Part shown: one piece after another, positions 15,579 to 24,707 of the stretch
Position numbering within the stretch: the first letter of the stretch is position 1
How the letters are laid out: every line of letters begins with the position of its first letter
Assembly: GCA_963735495.1 (NCBI GenBank)
Contig: CAVTLG010000008.1
Location: 248,001 to 312,000 of the forward strand
Length of the DNA stretch: 64,000 nucleotides
Direction: 5' to 3'
From: CAVTLG01 sp963735495
GTDB lineage: Bacteria; Chloroflexota; Ktedonobacteria; Ktedonobacterales; Ktedonobacteraceae
Translations under genes and position numbers: made by a program
The notes under the pieces: model-generated
What the model was told of the DNA's origin: nothing
Seen by the model: only the letters and a program-made list of their open reading frames with translations
Database searches by the model: none

Positions 15579-17609
15579 TCATTTTACATTATAAATCGCT
15601 TTTCCATGGAATTGCTCAAATAAATGCGATGGCTTTATACTACCGTCACTAATTTCCCTCATAATGACTGGAAATTCACCTGCCTCTGATTTATCTATAT
15701 CATCGCGAAAAATATCTACTCTGTCTCCATTATTGCTATCCCCAAATAAATCAGCAATAGCTGTATAGCGTGCAGTCTTAGGAGGAATTTGTTCTTCACT
15801 GAGCCGCCGAACAAACTCATCTGGTTCATGAGGCCAGCCTTTTTCCGCAAAAAGCTGCTTGTGATACTTTTGCAGCCATTTTGTTACCTCACCTCGATCA
15901 TAGACGTAGAGCCTAGGCTCTCGCATGCTCATGCTCTTAGCATACAACACACCTAAACATTGCTCTTCTCTCTCTTGTGCAAGCGCTGTAACATCTTTAC
16001 CTGTACGCTCAATCTTGGCATATTCCTCATATGCTAGAGGTTTATCTTTCCCCACATGCATGATGTCCAGTGATGATACTTCTGTATTTGGTATTTTCGC
16101 GTTGAAACAAAATTCAAAATATTCTTTTAGTATTCGCTGCCTATCCTCATCGTTCGTATGCTTGTCAAATGCCTCCTCAGCGGCAGAAACAAGCCGTTTG
16201 TGCTCCTGATCATTGAGATTATCCTGAAGCAGCCAACCTTTCAGTTTCTCAATCCCCTGCTTTATCAGATAAAAACAAGCTCTTTGCTCTTCATGAGTCA
16301 ACTGGTCAATTTTGTGGCGAAGCCTCAGAGCATCTTGAAATTCAGATTTCTGAACTGGCGCAATATTGATACCCTCCTTTTGTACTTCTGGAAGAAACCT
16401 ATCGTAACTAATCAATCGCTCGCTCCGCTGTAGAAGTGCCCTCTCGCGCTGCATAGTCTTTAATTTGTTTTGATTATCCAGGTAATCCGCTAGTTCCAAC
16501 TTTTCTGCAGAAAGTGAATCGACAGTGACTGGAAGTCGTTCTTTAGCATCTCCCTCTCTCAAAGGATTATAAACATCTGTTCTATATCTATTGGAAAATT
16601 CTCCAAAAGCATCGCATCGAGCAGTATAGAGTGCAGTATCCACAGGAACAGAAGTTGTACTGAGCCACTTAACAAATGTCTCTGCATCCAGCGTCTTAAG
16701 CCCCCCCTCTTTCTCAAGAGCTGAGCGATGCTTGTGGATCACCTTCTCTACCGCTTCAGGATGATAGATGTAGAATCCATGATGACTATCACTCTTATAC
16801 TCATAGATACGCAAATTTTTTTCTTTTGCATAATTCGTGAGTTTCTCTTTCAGGCCGTGTATTTTTTCTTCAGTGAGTCCAAGCGCTTCATACAATTTCT
16901 CTGGTGAGGTTACAGCTTTCCCCGATGCTTTGTTTATATTCTCTTGCGTTTGTTCAGTCAGCACAAGCGCTTCAAATGGCAGGCAACTGATAGGTTTATC
17001 ATCTTCTTTTGGCCCTACATTCTCTACATAGGACCAAAACAACTTCCCGCCAAAATCTTTCTTTATGTAGCGGTCCCATGCTTCCAGATAGTTTATAGTA
17101 GCGTCTCCAAGAGGCTTGAGAAATGAGTCATTCGCATGCCCAACTTTCTTATACAGGCTATAAGCCTGCTCAACTGCCTGAGCTAGCTGCATGAGGCTTT
17201 CCTTCTCCGTGTCAGTTAGAAAGTGCGAACCATTCGTGTTCTCCCAATGATGTACCAGAGAAAAAAGACTTCTTAGCTCATGTGCATTCATCGTATCAAT
17301 CGCCTCAGCCCTAAGATGTCGGTGACCCAGTTCCAGAGCCGTCATAATTTCATGATTTAGGACCGGTGCAACTGTTATACCTGCTTTTTCGTATGCTTGT
17401 AGTTTTTCAGGGAGAAACCTATCTAGACCAATCTCTAGCCTCTGCTCAGATCCACTGCTGTGCTGGCGCTCATCCAGCTCACGAGCATCATGGGTCTGGG
17501 GGAAGAACTGTCCTCTCTCTCGGATGAGATCGGAGGAAGCAGAAGCTTGATGACCACTACGAGAAGAGCGTTCCAAAACCTCAGGTAAAGAAGTCTCATG
17601 GCCTGGCAT
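15579..17609 (-). CDS. Hypothetical 676-residue protein with internal duplication
   Basis: No known family is recognised. Two diverged copies of one module are visible: copy A about 60-365 and copy B about 398-655. Matched landmarks are DRFLPE (63-68 and 403-408) with GITVAPV / GINIAPV. A YIYHPEAVEK / YVYDRGEVTK strand and helix follow, and then FVKWLS...YTARCDAFGE / FVRRLS...YTAIADLFGD. The last element looks like a helix-turn-helix (inference). The first 60 residues are polar and disordered. No signal peptide or membrane helix is present. AAGGAGGT seven bases before the ATG fixes the start. Base composition is A+T-richer than the flanking gyrA, suggesting acquisition. Confidence 0.75.
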   Translation of the reverse strand: MPGHETSLPEVLERSSRSGHQASASSDLIRERGQFFPQTHDARELDERQHSSGSEQRLEIGLDRFLPEKLQAYEKAGITVAPVLNHEIMTALELGHRHLRAEAIDTMNAHELRSLFSLVHHWENTNGSHFLTDTEKESLMQLAQAVEQAYSLYKKVGHANDSFLKPLGDATINYLEAWDRYIKKDFGGKLFWSYVENVGPKEDDKPISCLPFEALVLTEQTQENINKASGKAVTSPEKLYEALGLTEEKIHGLKEKLTNYAKEKNLRIYEYKSDSHHGFYIYHPEAVEKVIHKHRSALEKEGGLKTLDAETFVKWLSTTSVPVDTALYTARCDAFGEFSNRYRTDVYNPLREGDAKERLPVTVDSLSAEKLELADYLDNQNKLKTMQRERALLQRSERLISYDRFLPEVQKEGINIAPVQKSEFQDALRLRHKIDQLTHEEQRACFYLIKQGIEKLKGWLLQDNLNDQEHKRLVSAAEEAFDKHTNDEDRQRILKEYFEFCFNAKIPNTEVSSLDIMHVGKDKPLAYEEYAKIERTGKDVTALAQEREEQCLGVLYAKSMSMREPRLYVYDRGEVTKWLQKYHKQLFAEKGWPHEPDEFVRRLSEEQIPPKTARYTAIADLFGDSNNGDRVDIFRDDIDKSEAGEFPVIMREISDGSIKPSHLFEQFHGKAIYNVK

Positions 17610-17921
17610 GGGAAGTACCTCCTTCAGAGAAAAATATGGGTAGACAAAGCGAAGCTAAGGAAGAAGTGTAACAGAAGAAAAGAGAAAAGGAAAGGAGAAA
17701 ATGGGGAAAGTTCGGTGTCAATCCCAAGTGGTAGATAAGGCGACCGGAGTCAATTGGCTTGAACCGCTTTTTATCTATGTATGAGCTTAGCACGAAAGAT
17801 GACGGAGACCCATTAAACCGGTTGCATTCACAATAATTATCCTGGTGGACAAGCTTTCTCAAAGCTCATCTATTCCCCACCTTACCAAAGTCGAACATGA
17901 GCCTCCGCATCCTCGACAGTC
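17610..17921. other. Intergenic region upstream of the duplicated-module gene
   Basis: About 310 bases between the gyrA terminator and the start of the 676-residue gene. It should hold that gene's promoter, but no clear -35/-10 pair is seen. A minus-strand open frame of 88 codons here overlaps the strong ribosome site and looks spurious. Confidence 0.4.
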
Positions 17922-17960
17922 CCGTCTCTGAAGAGCCTTATTCTGTCTCTTCAGAGACGG
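17922..17960 (-). terminator. Hairpin spanning the gyrA stop codon
   Basis: A perfect 14-bp stem (CCGTCTCTGAAGAG with CTCTTCAGAGACGG) with an 11-base loop. The gyrA stop codon (17938-17940) lies in the loop, so the last codons of gyrA form one arm. No U tract follows. Confidence 0.55.
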
Positions 17961-20472
17961 TCGCGGTCGTTTCCTCATCATCGCTGTCGGCTTCGGCGTC
18001 CGCGAGATCACCGGCCAGAGCATCATCATCCCCGTTCTGCTCCTGCGGCTTCTTGCCGTTGGTGGTTGCCACAGCTACCACTGTATCGCCCTCAGCCAGA
18101 TTCATCAGCTTCACACCCTGAGTTGCGCGCCCGGACGTCTTAAGATAGCTCACATCCGTACGGATCACCACGCCACTGGCGGAGATAATCATCAGATCGC
18201 TATCCAGTCCAGTAATCGTGCGTGCCGTAGCGACATGCCCGGTCTTGTCAGTCACCTTCGCCGTAATCACACCACCACCACCGCGATTATGCAGCGGATA
18301 ATCCTCGATGGGCGTACGTTTGCCAAAGCCATACTCGGTCACAATCAGCAATTCACCGTCCAGAGCGAGATTGAATGAGACGACGGTATCACCCGCACCC
18401 AAACGAATACCGCGCACACCTCCACTGGTACGCGAGGCTAAGCGCAAATCGTCAACACAGAAGCGTATGGCCTGACCCAGCGCCGTAACCAATAGCACAT
18501 CATCACCCGTACGCGCCATTTTTGCGCCAATCAGCTCGTCATCCTCCTCCAGGTTCATCGCAATCAACCCCTGACGACGCACCACCTCAAACTCGCTCAT
18601 AGAGGTCTTCTTCACCTCACCCTTTTTGGTGGCCACAATCATCAGGTCATGGCTCGATCCCTTGGGGACCGCGACGATGGCCGTGATCTGCTCACGCTGC
18701 TCAATCGAGATCAGGTTAATCAGGTGCTCTCCCTTGGCAGTACGACTCACATCGGGCAACTCATACGCCTTTAACTGGAAGACGCGGCCACGATCCGTAA
18801 AGAAGAGCAAGCTATCGTGCGTATGTGTCACCAGCAGATGACGCACCGTATCATCTTCGCGCGTCGCCATACCGGTAACGCCACGACCACCGCGCCGCTG
18901 CGCACGATACGTACTTGAAGGCAAGCGCTTGATATAGCCCTTCTCCGTCAGCGTCACCACAGCTTCCTCATTGGGGATCAGATCCTCATCCTTGAAATCG
19001 CTAGCCTCCGCCTCGACGATCTCAGTACGTCGGGCATCGCCATACTTTTCTTTCAGCTCTTTGAGATCCTCTTTGATCAGGAGGCGGATCTCAGCGATAT
19101 CATCCAGCAGCATATGGTAATATTCGATATTCTTGAGCACTTCTTTGAGTTCATCTTCGATCTTCTGGCGCTCCATCGAGGCCAGACGAGCCAGGCGCAT
19201 ATCCAGAATTGCCTTCGCTTGCTCTTCCGAGAAGCCAAATTGTTCTCGTAGATTGGCCATACCATCGTCATATGCCGACCTGGATTGGCGTATAATGGAG
19301 ATCACCGCGTCCAGGTTGTCCAGGGCGATTTTTAAGCCTTCCAGAATATGTTTGCGCGCTTCAGCTTTCGCCAGTTCATACTGCGTACGGCGCGTAATCA
19401 CCACTTCGCGATGACTAATATAGTGCTGCAAAAACTTTTTCAGGGTCAACGTATGCGGCTGTCGATCCACCAGTGCCAGCATATTCGCGTTAAAGGCCGC
19501 CTGCATAGCTGTGTATTTGTAGAGCGAATTGAGTACGCTATCAATATTGGCATCGCGTTTCAGTTCAATTACCATACGCATGCCATTGCGGTCGGACTCG
19601 TCACGTACGTCAGAGATGCCATCCAGTTTTTTGTCGCGGGTCATCTCGGCGATCTTCTTGACCAGTTCAGCCTTATTGACCTGGTAGGGCAGTTCTGTCA
19701 CAATGATGGTCATCCGACCGCGCTCAGACTCTTCGACGAGCGTGCGCGCGCGCACGACGATACGCCCTCGTCCATTAGCATAAGCGTTGCGCACACCTTC
19801 CCGCCCCTGAATGATGCCGCCCGTGGGAAAATCTGGACCACGAATGATGCGCGATAACTCTTCAGTCGTCGCCTCGGGCTGGTCAATCAGATAGATGATG
19901 CCATTGCACACTTCAACAAGATTATGAGGAGGGATGTTGGTCGCCATACCCACCGCGATGCCGGTGGAACCATTCAGCAAGAGATTAGGCAGGCGCGCCG
20001 GTAGAACCGTTGGCTCATCGTTCTGGTTATCGTAGTTGGGCACAAAATCGACCGTGTCCTTATCGATATCGCGCAAGAGTTCATCGGCGATGGCCGCCAT
20101 TTTCGCCTCGGTATAGCGCATAGCAGCCGGGGGATCATCGTCCTGTGAGCCGAAATTACCTTGACCAAGGACCAGAGGATAGCGCATCGACCACCATTGA
20201 GCCATACGCACCAGGGCGTCATAGACGGAAACATCACCATGCGGGTGATAGCTTTTCAATACCTCGCCTACAGTACCGGCGCATTTACGGAATTGTTTTG
20301 TTGACTGGAGACCCATCTGGTCCATGGCGTAGAGCACACGACGATGCACAGGTTTTAGCCCGTCTCGCACATCGGGGAGCGCGCGAGCAACAATGACGCT
20401 CATCGAATAGTCGAGATAAGCATCTGACATTTCTTTGACAATATTGACTGGCCTGACATTGCCCGGTTCCAT
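17938..20472 (-). CDS. gyrA: DNA gyrase subunit A
   Basis: The 844-residue protein is the breakage-reunion subunit of gyrase, which introduces negative supercoils with GyrB. The catalytic Tyr120 lies in AAMRYTEAK, the N terminus has the typical VARALPDVRDGLKPVHRR, and the gyrase-specific GyrA box QRRGGRGV is present, so this is GyrA and not ParC. Six beta-pinwheel repeats follow and a long acidic tail ends the protein. The quinolone-resistance region reads HPHGDVSVYDA: the position equivalent to E. coli Ser83 is Val81. gyrB is not in the window. GAGGATG precedes the ATG, and an extended -10 lies about 106 bases upstream. Confidence 0.97.
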   Translation of the reverse strand: MEPGNVRPVNIVKEMSDAYLDYSMSVIVARALPDVRDGLKPVHRRVLYAMDQMGLQSTKQFRKCAGTVGEVLKSYHPHGDVSVYDALVRMAQWWSMRYPLVLGQGNFGSQDDDPPAAMRYTEAKMAAIADELLRDIDKDTVDFVPNYDNQNDEPTVLPARLPNLLLNGSTGIAVGMATNIPPHNLVEVCNGIIYLIDQPEATTEELSRIIRGPDFPTGGIIQGREGVRNAYANGRGRIVVRARTLVEESERGRMTIIVTELPYQVNKAELVKKIAEMTRDKKLDGISDVRDESDRNGMRMVIELKRDANIDSVLNSLYKYTAMQAAFNANMLALVDRQPHTLTLKKFLQHYISHREVVITRRTQYELAKAEARKHILEGLKIALDNLDAVISIIRQSRSAYDDGMANLREQFGFSEEQAKAILDMRLARLASMERQKIEDELKEVLKNIEYYHMLLDDIAEIRLLIKEDLKELKEKYGDARRTEIVEAEASDFKDEDLIPNEEAVVTLTEKGYIKRLPSSTYRAQRRGGRGVTGMATREDDTVRHLLVTHTHDSLLFFTDRGRVFQLKAYELPDVSRTAKGEHLINLISIEQREQITAIVAVPKGSSHDLMIVATKKGEVKKTSMSEFEVVRRQGLIAMNLEEDDELIGAKMARTGDDVLLVTALGQAIRFCVDDLRLASRTSGGVRGIRLGAGDTVVSFNLALDGELLIVTEYGFGKRTPIEDYPLHNRGGGGVITAKVTDKTGHVATARTITGLDSDLMIISASGVVIRTDVSYLKTSGRATQGVKLMNLAEGDTVVAVATTNGKKPQEQNGDDDALAGDLADAEADSDDEETTATVSEETE

Positions 20473-20577
20473 AATTCATCCTCACCAAAAAAAGACATAG
20501 CCTGAAGGCGATATCGGATTGAAGCATTTGCAATAGCTAGATGGAGGGGTCTTAGAAAATTTGATCCTACCTGTATT

Positions 20578-20586
20578 ATTATACCA
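20578..20586 (-). promoter_or_regulatory. gyrA promoter (extended -10)
   Basis: On the minus strand, TGG plus a consensus TATAAT lies about 106 bases before the gyrA ATG. The -35 position is poor, which is tolerated by an extended -10. Confidence 0.55.
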
Positions 20587-20746
20587 CACTGGGAGCGCTT
20601 TTACGAGTAGAGCAGCGCCTCCCACGCTGCAAAATCCCCCCATAGGTCCCCCCCATTTTCTCAGCATCAGAGGCGCAATCTGGACCAGCGTGACACAAAT
20701 ATGCGCAAAATTGATGGGCAATCCTCTATGTTTTGATGGGAAGCTG

Positions 20747-20755
20747 TGGTATGAT
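20747..20755 (+). promoter_or_regulatory. Extended -10 promoter for the 20861 membrane protein gene
   Basis: TGG plus TATGAT, preceded by the same TG as in the gyrA promoter (TGTGGTATGAT against TGTGGTATAAT). It lies about 105 bases before the ATG. Confidence 0.45.
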
Positions 20756-20860
20756 TAAATGCAGGAACGGGATTTAAGGGAGAGAATCCGATACAGCAAA
20801 TCGCCAGAGAAGCACGGAGCGCTTAATGGCCTCTGGTGATATAGGGGAGATTTCAAGAAT

Positions 20861-21430
20861 ATGCTGTCATTGTCTGCAGAACAACAATGCTTCTATGTAG
20901 CCATTCTCGCGTTCATTGTCGTAGGCTTCCAGCGCGGTTGGCGACGAGAGCTCGTTTCGCTGGTCTTTGTGCTACTCGCCTTCTTTCTGATAAAACCTAC
21001 CACCAGTACGCAGGTGGGAAATTTCCTGGTGCTCCTGGGTAGCGTGCTGAGTTATCTGCTGAGTGGAGGAAAGAATGCCGTCACGCAAACGCAAGCACCA
21101 AACTTCCTGGGTGGAACGGTAGGCTCCCTGATCATTTTTGTATTGGTCATAGCGCTGGGATACTATCTCGGAAACCGGGTATTCCCCAGGCCATCACAGC
21201 CACACGAGCGCTTTATTGGCATTGTGCCAGCCGTCATTTCTGGGGCATTTATCATTTACTACCTGACCAACTATTTTCCCAAAAATGCTGCGGGTCAACC
21301 GGCAGTGTCGTTAAATCTCAATTCGTTAAGCCCAACAAACTTTATACCGATCATTTTCGCTATCAGCATTGTTGCACTGGTGGTCGCGCTGATTGCAGCA
21401 CGGTCCAAAAAAGCTGCTCCAAAGAAGTAG
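20861..21430 (+). CDS. Integral membrane protein, CvpA-like layout
   Basis: The 189-residue protein has about four hydrophobic segments: 10-30, 33-50, 85-105 and 120-140, with a further one near 160-180, and a basic C terminus (AARSKKAAPKK). The first helix followed by FQRGWRRELVSL resembles the start of CvpA-family proteins (colicin V production/peptidoglycan-associated), but the rest does not clearly match. It is followed 55 bases later by the PH-PASTA membrane protein gene in the same direction, probably one operon. Function unknown. Confidence 0.65.
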   Translation: MLSLSAEQQCFYVAILAFIVVGFQRGWRRELVSLVFVLLAFFLIKPTTSTQVGNFLVLLGSVLSYLLSGGKNAVTQTQAPNFLGGTVGSLIIFVLVIALGYYLGNRVFPRPSQPHERFIGIVPAVISGAFIIYYLTNYFPKNAAGQPAVSLNLNSLSPTNFIPIIFAISIVALVVALIAARSKKAAPKK

Positions 21431-21485
21431 GACATGTTCACACGCAATAGTGATTCTGCTGGATTGACACGTCGAGGTGACACGC

Positions 21486-23087
21486 ATGGCTAATACATCA
21501 AAAAAAACGTCCTCCCCCAAAGCTAAGAGTTCCTCGGGTACAAATCGTACGCTTTTCGGTTTGCAAACATTCAAGCGTGGAAACCGCCGCGTGTGGCGCT
21601 TTTCTGGGCAACAGCCAGACGAGGAAGTCCGCATGGTGGTACGCCAACACTGGTGGTTCTTGTTCGTTAAAGCCTTACCTTTTATTGGGTCCGTGGTCGC
21701 CCTCTTCACTATTCTGGTGACATCGATTGCGGTGCCGTCATTGAGCGCACTATGGTATCTGCTGGACATTACGGGCTCACTAGCAGTAGTAGCAACGGGC
21801 GTCTGGTTCGCCTATAAACATCTGCTGTCCTGGTGGTACGAGACCTACATCATTACCAATAAGCGCATTATTAACGCGCGCGGCCTGTTAGAGCCAACAC
21901 GACAACAAACACCGATTGATAAAGTGCAGCAAGTAGGTGTCGGCGTTGAAGGACTCTGGGGATTAATCCTGGGTTATGGAACCGTCCATGTCTACCTGAC
22001 GGGTGGCGATTTCCTGATCAAGGATATACCACATCCCCGAGAAGTGAGAGATGCCCTTCAGGGTATCACCGAGTTTGTCAAATCCAGTAAACCCAAAGAA
22101 GGCCCTCCGCCTGTACCACATGATCCCGAAGTCGCGCATGTCCTGGAGGCGCTGGCGAAAGAGAGGCCAGTGCCAAAATTGCCCGATGCCGACGAAAACC
22201 TCCCGCCATTGCGCGATCTCAACCGCTTCCGTGGTCCCCGACGCACCTTCGGTGGTATTCTGCGCATCCCTACGGATGTCCGTTATATGTCTGGCGAGTA
22301 TACCGTCAAGTATATCCAACGCTCGCGTTATGTCTTATGGAGAAACTGGCTCGCCCCCATATTGTTACTGCTGATAGTCGTGCCAACGGCATTTGCCGCT
22401 CCAGGCTTTGGCTGGGTGCCTTTTATCTCGCAGACCTGGTGGACGTTTATGGGTATCGTTGTGCTCTTCCTGCTGGCCTGGATCGCGCTTATCTATGCCA
22501 ACTTTGTCGATGACGTCTATATTCTGACAAACAGGCGTATTATCGACATTCAACGCTTCTTCATCTTCTTTAATGAAGATCGCAGAGAAACCGAGTACAA
22601 GAATGTGCGCGATATACGGGTGAAGGTCCCTAACCTGCTTGAGCGCTTTCTGGATATCGGCAATGTGTATGTAGAAACGCCCGGCAGTTCTCCCGATATC
22701 ATCTTATCCAATGTCGATCAACCATTTGTGCTGCAAGACGAAATTCTCGGCATCAAAACCCATAAAGACCGCGAAGATGCCGCCAAAAAAGAGAATTTAG
22801 AAAAGAAGAATATGAACAAATGGTTTAGCACTGTGGTCACAACATTGGAGAACACGGCAAAGGGCAGAGGCACACCCAATCTGCGGGAAATGGATCTACT
22901 CACAGCCCTGTCCTGCGTCCAGGAGTATGGACTTGATTTGACGGTCTGTGGCGAGGCGGTCGATGATCCAGGCATGCCACCCGGACATGTTATACAGCAA
23001 ATTCCCCCTCCTGGCACGGTGATGGAAAAGGGCAGTAAGATAGAGGTGGTATTGAGTAAAAGGCCCTCTCTGGTTGACCAGATCTAA
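21486..23087 (+). CDS. Membrane protein with two bacterial PH domains and a C-terminal PASTA domain
   Basis: The 533-residue protein has a basic N terminus, then a pair of membrane helices (about 55-105), a bPH2 (YdbT-like) domain marked by YETYIITNKRIINARGLLEP, a proline-rich linker, a second helix pair (about 285-345) and a second bPH2 domain (VYILTNRRIIDIQRFF). The last 65 residues form a PASTA-like domain (PPGHVIQQIPPPGTVMEKGSKIEVVLSK), a fold that senses muropeptides in PknB kinases and PBPs. The PASTA unit is predicted cytosolic if topology follows other bPH2 proteins, which is odd. A GTG at 21477 extends the frame; GAGGTGA decides ATG 21486. Confidence 0.82.
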   Translation: MANTSKKTSSPKAKSSSGTNRTLFGLQTFKRGNRRVWRFSGQQPDEEVRMVVRQHWWFLFVKALPFIGSVVALFTILVTSIAVPSLSALWYLLDITGSLAVVATGVWFAYKHLLSWWYETYIITNKRIINARGLLEPTRQQTPIDKVQQVGVGVEGLWGLILGYGTVHVYLTGGDFLIKDIPHPREVRDALQGITEFVKSSKPKEGPPPVPHDPEVAHVLEALAKERPVPKLPDADENLPPLRDLNRFRGPRRTFGGILRIPTDVRYMSGEYTVKYIQRSRYVLWRNWLAPILLLLIVVPTAFAAPGFGWVPFISQTWWTFMGIVVLFLLAWIALIYANFVDDVYILTNRRIIDIQRFFIFFNEDRRETEYKNVRDIRVKVPNLLERFLDIGNVYVETPGSSPDIILSNVDQPFVLQDEILGIKTHKDREDAAKKENLEKKNMNKWFSTVVTTLENTAKGRGTPNLREMDLLTALSCVQEYGLDLTVCGEAVDDPGMPPGHVIQQIPPPGTVMEKGSKIEVVLSKRPSLVDQI

Positions 23088-23090
23088 AAC

Positions 23091-23141
23091 GCAAGAGAAA
23101 AAACCGGCATCGCGTTATGCGATGCCGGTTTTTTCTCTTGC
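23091..23141. terminator. Perfect 23-bp bidirectional terminator
   Basis: Two exactly complementary 23-base arms (23091-23113 and 23119-23141) around a 5-base loop GTTAT. Each arm carries a G+C-rich core and a six-base A or T run, so it works as an intrinsic terminator on both strands. It lies between the convergent PH-PASTA and RlmD-like genes. Confidence 0.95.
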
Positions 23142-23156
23142 ACTCATACGTTTGCG

Positions 23157-24518
23157 TTATCTTGATCCGACACGCACCAGCAACGCAATACACTCGATAT
23201 GAAAGGTCTGTGGAAACATGTCAACTGGCTGAGCAGAAACAAGCCGGTAACGACCGCCAGCACACAATGTCGCAATGTCGCGCGCGAGCGTACTGGGATC
23301 ACAGGAGACATAACAGATGGCACGTGGAGCCATGACCTGCAAAGCCTGTAACGCCTTCGGATGACAGCCTGCACGTGGTGGATCAACCAGCGCCAGGTCA
23401 ATGCGCTCGCGCCGGTAGTGCAATTGACCGAGAATACGCTCCAATGTTCCTTCCAGGACGGTAATATTATTCTGGTTATTCAAAGTCGCACCGGCACGCG
23501 CATCCATGACAGCACTCGGCTGCGATTCAATGGCGAGCACACGCGCAGCGTTGGAAGCCAGAAAGGTTGAGAAGAGACCAACACCGCTATAGCCATCCAG
23601 CACAATTTCCGAGCGCTGCGGCTCTAGCATAGATAGGGCACGCTCAACCAGCACGGTGGTCTGAATAGGATTCACCTGGAAGAAAGAATCAGCGGAGATA
23701 CGGAAACGACGTCCAAGCACGACATCCGTCAAATATTCCTGACCCGCAAAGACACGGCCATAGCGTCCACCCACGCGCTCGATGATCACGCCCACAATGC
23801 CAGGAGCGATAGTCATCAATTCTTGCGCCAGTTGATGGGGATTCTCGATCTGGGAGCCTGGGCGCGCACTAATGATCAACAGCGTTGGTACCGCTTTCAC
23901 GCTGTTGGAAGCCATGCCCGTCAGCGTGTTACTGACAGCTCCAATGGCCCCACGTATCGTGACGCTCTGAATCATCTCACCAAGTGAATCACCAAAATAA
24001 TCGATGAGTTTACGGCGCACCAGTTGATAGACCTGATCAAGTGCGGGGTGTAATAAACCACATTCATCAAGATCCTGGACCTCATGGCTGTCCATCAGCT
24101 TGAAGCCAATCTCGCCAGCAGATCCAACAGCAAATACAACATAATTGCGATAATGCCAGGGTAAAACGTTCGGAGGCATGCCAATCGTTGGATGAACGAG
24201 GGCATCTGGTTGCTTGCCAATACGGACAAGCAGACCGCGCACGATATGCGCTTTCCACGTGAGTTGAGCGGGATACGCGATATGCTGCCACTGACAACCA
24301 CTATTGATGAGAGGTGGATAGGCTAACTCAACGCGCTCAGGGGAAGGTCGCAGAATCTCCACCAGGTCGGCACGAGCGTGTCCACGGCGCTCCTCGACAA
24401 TTTCCACCCGCACCCGCTCTCCCGGAATCCCTCCTGGGACGAACAATACCCGTCCCTCGTAGCGGCCCACGGCATCGCCTCCGTAAGCCAGATCAGTAAG
24501 TTCAACATCAATGCTCAT
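23157..24518 (-). CDS. TRAM-domain 23S rRNA (uracil-C5)-methyltransferase, RlmD/RumA family
   Basis: The 453-residue protein has an N-terminal TRAM domain (about 1-60; LAYGGDAVGR, VPGGIPGERV) and a Rossmann methyltransferase domain with the SAM motif DGYSGVGLFS, LVDPPRAGCHP and the catalytic-Cys motif ICYVSCDPSTLARD. It should methylate a uracil C5 in rRNA; the exact position is uncertain. Of the four Cys that hold the 4Fe-4S cluster in E. coli RumA, only the two equivalents in NSGCQWQH and DECGLLHP are seen; the other two are replaced. GAGGTGAAC precedes ATG 24518, which is preferred over 24545. Confidence 0.88.
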   Translation of the reverse strand: MSIDVELTDLAYGGDAVGRYEGRVLFVPGGIPGERVRVEIVEERRGHARADLVEILRPSPERVELAYPPLINSGCQWQHIAYPAQLTWKAHIVRGLLVRIGKQPDALVHPTIGMPPNVLPWHYRNYVVFAVGSAGEIGFKLMDSHEVQDLDECGLLHPALDQVYQLVRRKLIDYFGDSLGEMIQSVTIRGAIGAVSNTLTGMASNSVKAVPTLLIISARPGSQIENPHQLAQELMTIAPGIVGVIIERVGGRYGRVFAGQEYLTDVVLGRRFRISADSFFQVNPIQTTVLVERALSMLEPQRSEIVLDGYSGVGLFSTFLASNAARVLAIESQPSAVMDARAGATLNNQNNITVLEGTLERILGQLHYRRERIDLALVDPPRAGCHPKALQALQVMAPRAICYVSCDPSTLARDIATLCAGGRYRLVSAQPVDMFPQTFHIECIALLVRVGSR

Positions 24519-24707
24519 GTTCACCTCAGCGGCAGTCCACGACATTCCACGTCGTTGGTGTCCGCCCCATCTTTCCAGCGTTTTTGTCTATTTCAATGTG
24601 TATAATTTAGATAGCCCCAGTCAAAAGTTATAGGCCAAAAAGACTCCCGACCTGTTTGGGCCGCTTGCCCACAAGCGAGGAGCCGCACTTGCAGCGAGTG
24701 GGTCAGA

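Larger units (their letters stand above)
20473..20860. other. Divergent promoter region between gyrA and the membrane protein gene
   Basis: 388 bases without a gene. It holds the gyrA promoter (minus) and the promoter of the 189-residue membrane protein (plus), both listed separately. A C-rich run at 20634-20653 is otherwise the only notable feature. Confidence 0.6.

Noticed and set aside
17596..17862. 88-codon minus-strand ORF upstream of the 676-residue gene
   Set aside because: Covers the strong ribosome site of the real gene in another frame.
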